Origin: Gimesia benthica
GTDB taxonomy: Bacteria > Planctomycetota > Planctomycetia > Planctomycetales > Planctomycetaceae
Direction: 5' to 3'
DNA length: 64,000 bases
Assembly (NCBI RefSeq): GCF_009720525.1
Contig: NZ_CP043930.1
Location: forward strand, 5,302,501 to 5,366,500
Position 1 is the stretch's first letter; every line of letters begins with the position of its first letter. The translations under genes and the position numbers were made by a program. Shown one piece after another: positions 62,790-64,000 of the stretch. Below the pieces are notes generated by a model. That model was given only the letters and a program-made list of their open reading frames with translations, had not been told where the DNA came from and did not search any database.

Positions 62790-63206
62790 ATGAAGCCTCA
62801 CATGTTATGTAAAATGGCCGCTTGTCTGATTCTGCCACTGTTTGTGGGATGTTCGAATAGTCAGGTCATTCGGGGTCAGTCGGCTGATGGAGAATTCCTG
62901 ATGCAGCAACAGGCTCAGATGATGCAGCATCAACAGGCAATGCACCAGCAGTACGCCGGCCAGCAGGCTCCAATTCAGCAGATGGGACATCGTCGGCACG
63001 GTGGATACTGCCCTCCCGGCTACGGTAATGGCGGCTGGAAAACCGGTCACAAAAATACCTACCATTACAACAAACGCCCTAAACATTACCAGACCTATAA
63101 GTACGTTCCACCCGCGGCTGTCTATCCTCAGCAGAACCAGCCACTGGGAATCGTCCAGTATCCTTACTACACCCACAAAGGACCGGATGACTTCTTCCTG
63201 AAATAA
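62790..63206 (+). CDS. small lipoprotein, Gln/His-rich
   Basis: 138 residues from ATG 62790, with AAGGAAG upstream. A signal sequence ends in a lipobox LFVGC near residue 21. The mature part starts with a Met/Gln/His-rich stretch (MQQQAQMMQHQQAMHQQYAGQQ), followed by a Gly/Tyr/His-rich region (GHRRHGGYCPPGYGNGGW, YHYNKRPKHYQTYKY). Metal binding by the His clusters is possible but only an inference. A short terminator follows. Confidence 0.78.
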   Translation: MKPHMLCKMAACLILPLFVGCSNSQVIRGQSADGEFLMQQQAQMMQHQQAMHQQYAGQQAPIQQMGHRRHGGYCPPGYGNGGWKTGHKNTYHYNKRPKHYQTYKYVPPAAVYPQQNQPLGIVQYPYYTHKGPDDFFLK

Positions 63207-63235
63207 AAACAGGCTGAACGAAAACCAGAATCATC

Positions 63236-63270
63236 AGAGCTGATCGAGTGCAAACCCGGTCAGCTCTTTT
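63236..63270 (+). terminator. intrinsic terminator, lipoprotein gene
   Basis: AGAGCTGATC (63236-63245) pairs with GGTCAGCTCT (63258-63267; one G-U pair), followed by TTTT. Thirty bases after the lipoprotein stop. Confidence 0.72.
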
Positions 63271-63393
63271 GCATTTCAGGGGAAATTGGGAATGAACCAG
63301 TTTGCCGGTTTGGGATATAATCTGTCTGACGCAGGCTGACTGCTGCATGGAAATGTGAATCCCGGTAACACCAGATTGTGAACAGCTCCGAAT

Positions 63394-63903
63394 ATGAATA
63401 CTGAGAAACCCCAGAGTGCTGATGTTGTAAGAGCAATTGAATCACTGGCCCCGGATGATTACGGCCGGATGGCAATCCCTTGTGAGGTCGACGAAGAGCT
63501 ACACGAACAGATTAAACGGGCATTGATCTGTGAACCCCGAACTAAACTGCTGCTGAACCAGTTTGGTTTTGACAGCCTCCTGCGGTTTATCGAACGCAAG
63601 TCCTCTGAATGTTTGCGTGATCCCGAATTCGACCATTGTCGGCAAGCTGCACAGGCGCTGGAAGTTCTCCTGTTTCAGCCGGACTACGACGAACATGTGG
63701 TCGAAGTAGCCCTGGCGCTGATTCAGGATTCCTATCAGCGACTGGAACCACCCCGCGCGGGGTTTGAGCCGGGCGAACTGCCCCTGTTCTGTGCCGCCTG
63801 GGATCGTCTGGGATCACAGCCGCATAGCGAAAATCACAGCGCGGAACACCATTTCCGGGTCGGCGAAGACCAGGATGGACCGCGGTATATCTGCTACTGG
63901 TAA
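63394..63903 (+). CDS. unknown protein, 169 residues
   Basis: A soluble, mixed-charge protein. The middle (EELHEQIKRALICEPRTKLLLNQFGFDSLLRFIERKS) is strongly helical, and the second half (AAQALEVLLFQPDYDEHVVEVALALIQDSYQRL) is also helical, followed by a Pro/Gly-rich linker. The C-terminal EDQDGPRYICYW is unusual. No signal peptide or membrane helix. Not recognised; nothing in context helps. Confidence 0.65.
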   Translation: MNTEKPQSADVVRAIESLAPDDYGRMAIPCEVDEELHEQIKRALICEPRTKLLLNQFGFDSLLRFIERKSSECLRDPEFDHCRQAAQALEVLLFQPDYDEHVVEVALALIQDSYQRLEPPRAGFEPGELPLFCAAWDRLGSQPHSENHSAEHHFRVGEDQDGPRYICYW

Positions 63904-63909
63904 GCCGGG

Positions 63910-63931
63910 CCGCTCACTTTTGAGTGAGCGG
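63910..63931. terminator. hairpin between convergent genes
   Basis: CCGCTCACT (63910-63918) with AGTGAGCGG (63923-63931), 9-bp stem, 4-base loop, overlapping the end of the right-edge gene. It lacks a T-tract, so terminator function is uncertain. Confidence 0.35.
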
Positions 63932-64000
63932 AATTTCCAGCTGTGAAGGCACCGGTTTTACCGTTTTGCGATGCTTCTCCGCAGCCGCTTTCAGTTCTTT
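63914..64000 (-). CDS. C-terminal end of a gene cut by the right edge
   Basis: An open frame on the minus strand from the right edge to TGA at 63914-63916 encodes 28 residues, beginning KELKAAAEKHRKTVKPVPSQ and ending in a short hydrophobic-polar tail. Position opposite a hairpin and the lack of a competing frame suggest a real C-terminus. The product cannot be named. Confidence 0.45.
   Translation of the reverse strand, partial: KELKAAAEKHRKTVKPVPSQLEIPLTQK

Overview
The window looks like a chromosome segment of a planctomycete close to Gimesia/Rubinisphaera (Planctomycetaceae). The basis is gene content: twin-arginine-tagged Gfo/Idh/MocA oxidoreductases, a DUF1501 protein, a sulfatase, formylglycine-fold proteins, MscS channels, a DUF3050 protein and many secreted or lipobox proteins of unknown role. 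GC is moderate, gene order is loose with many singletons, and third-position bias produces long antisense reading frames. There is no rRNA operon, CRISPR array, insertion sequence or prophage. One tRNA-Asp is present.

Region by region. 1-11.8 kb: mostly minus-strand genes (CocE-type hydrolase cut by the left edge, a small protein, a membrane protein, a Gfo/Idh oxidoreductase, acetyltransferase, methyltransferase, nitrilase, DUF3050, VOC protein) with one plus-strand MscS channel. 12.1-15.5 kb: a sulfide/persulfide module (DUF442 protein, metallo-beta-lactamase plus two rhodanese domains, APC permease). 15.7-19.9 kb: DUF1501 protein, Rho_N-like small protein, phospholipid-methyltransferase-like protein, a DUF7710-type gene split by an in-frame amber codon, and a secreted DUF442 paralogue. 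19.9-20.35 kb: AT-rich intergenic stretch with a good promoter and an intrinsic terminator on the minus strand but no convincing gene, so a candidate small RNA. 20.35-25.6 kb: class I glutamine amidotransferase, GT4 glycosyltransferase, archaeal-type phosphoglycerate mutase, and a TolQ/TolR-like proton-channel pair with a long coiled coil. 25.6-28.6 kb: kbl-tdh threonine degradation operon with a divergent XRE-cupin regulator and a palindrome between them. 28.6-37.5 kb: transporter, lipoprotein, kdsA, lipid kinase, a GAF/receiver signalling protein, and a Gfo/Idh protein with an altered dinucleotide motif.

37.8-46.5 kb: a carbon-use region with UxuA, formate-THF ligase (fhs), and a divergent locus of an enolase-superfamily dehydratase, an M81 (MlrC) protein, an IclR regulator and an RraA-like aldolase, then a sulfatase. 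46.8-50.1 kb: an HPPD-like non-heme iron dioxygenase followed by type II NADH dehydrogenase and two small membrane proteins. 50.1-56.0 kb: BON-MscS channel, short-chain dehydrogenase and a run of small unknown proteins. 56.2-64 kb: tRNA-Asp, an aminotransferase, an isochorismatase-like hydrolase, a formylglycine-fold protein without the catalytic cysteines, ribosomal protein S1 with a long acidic N-terminal extension, a sugar isomerase-like protein, a lipoprotein, an unknown protein, and the C-terminal end of a gene cut by the right edge.

The observations most worth following are the candidate small RNA at about 19.93-20.06 kb, the amber-split gene at 18.63-18.96 kb, the HPPD-like/NDH-2 pair, the TolQ/TolR-like pair with an unknown C-terminal domain, and the paired palindromes between the M81 and IclR genes. 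All family assignments come from reading motifs and overall resemblance; no database search was run.
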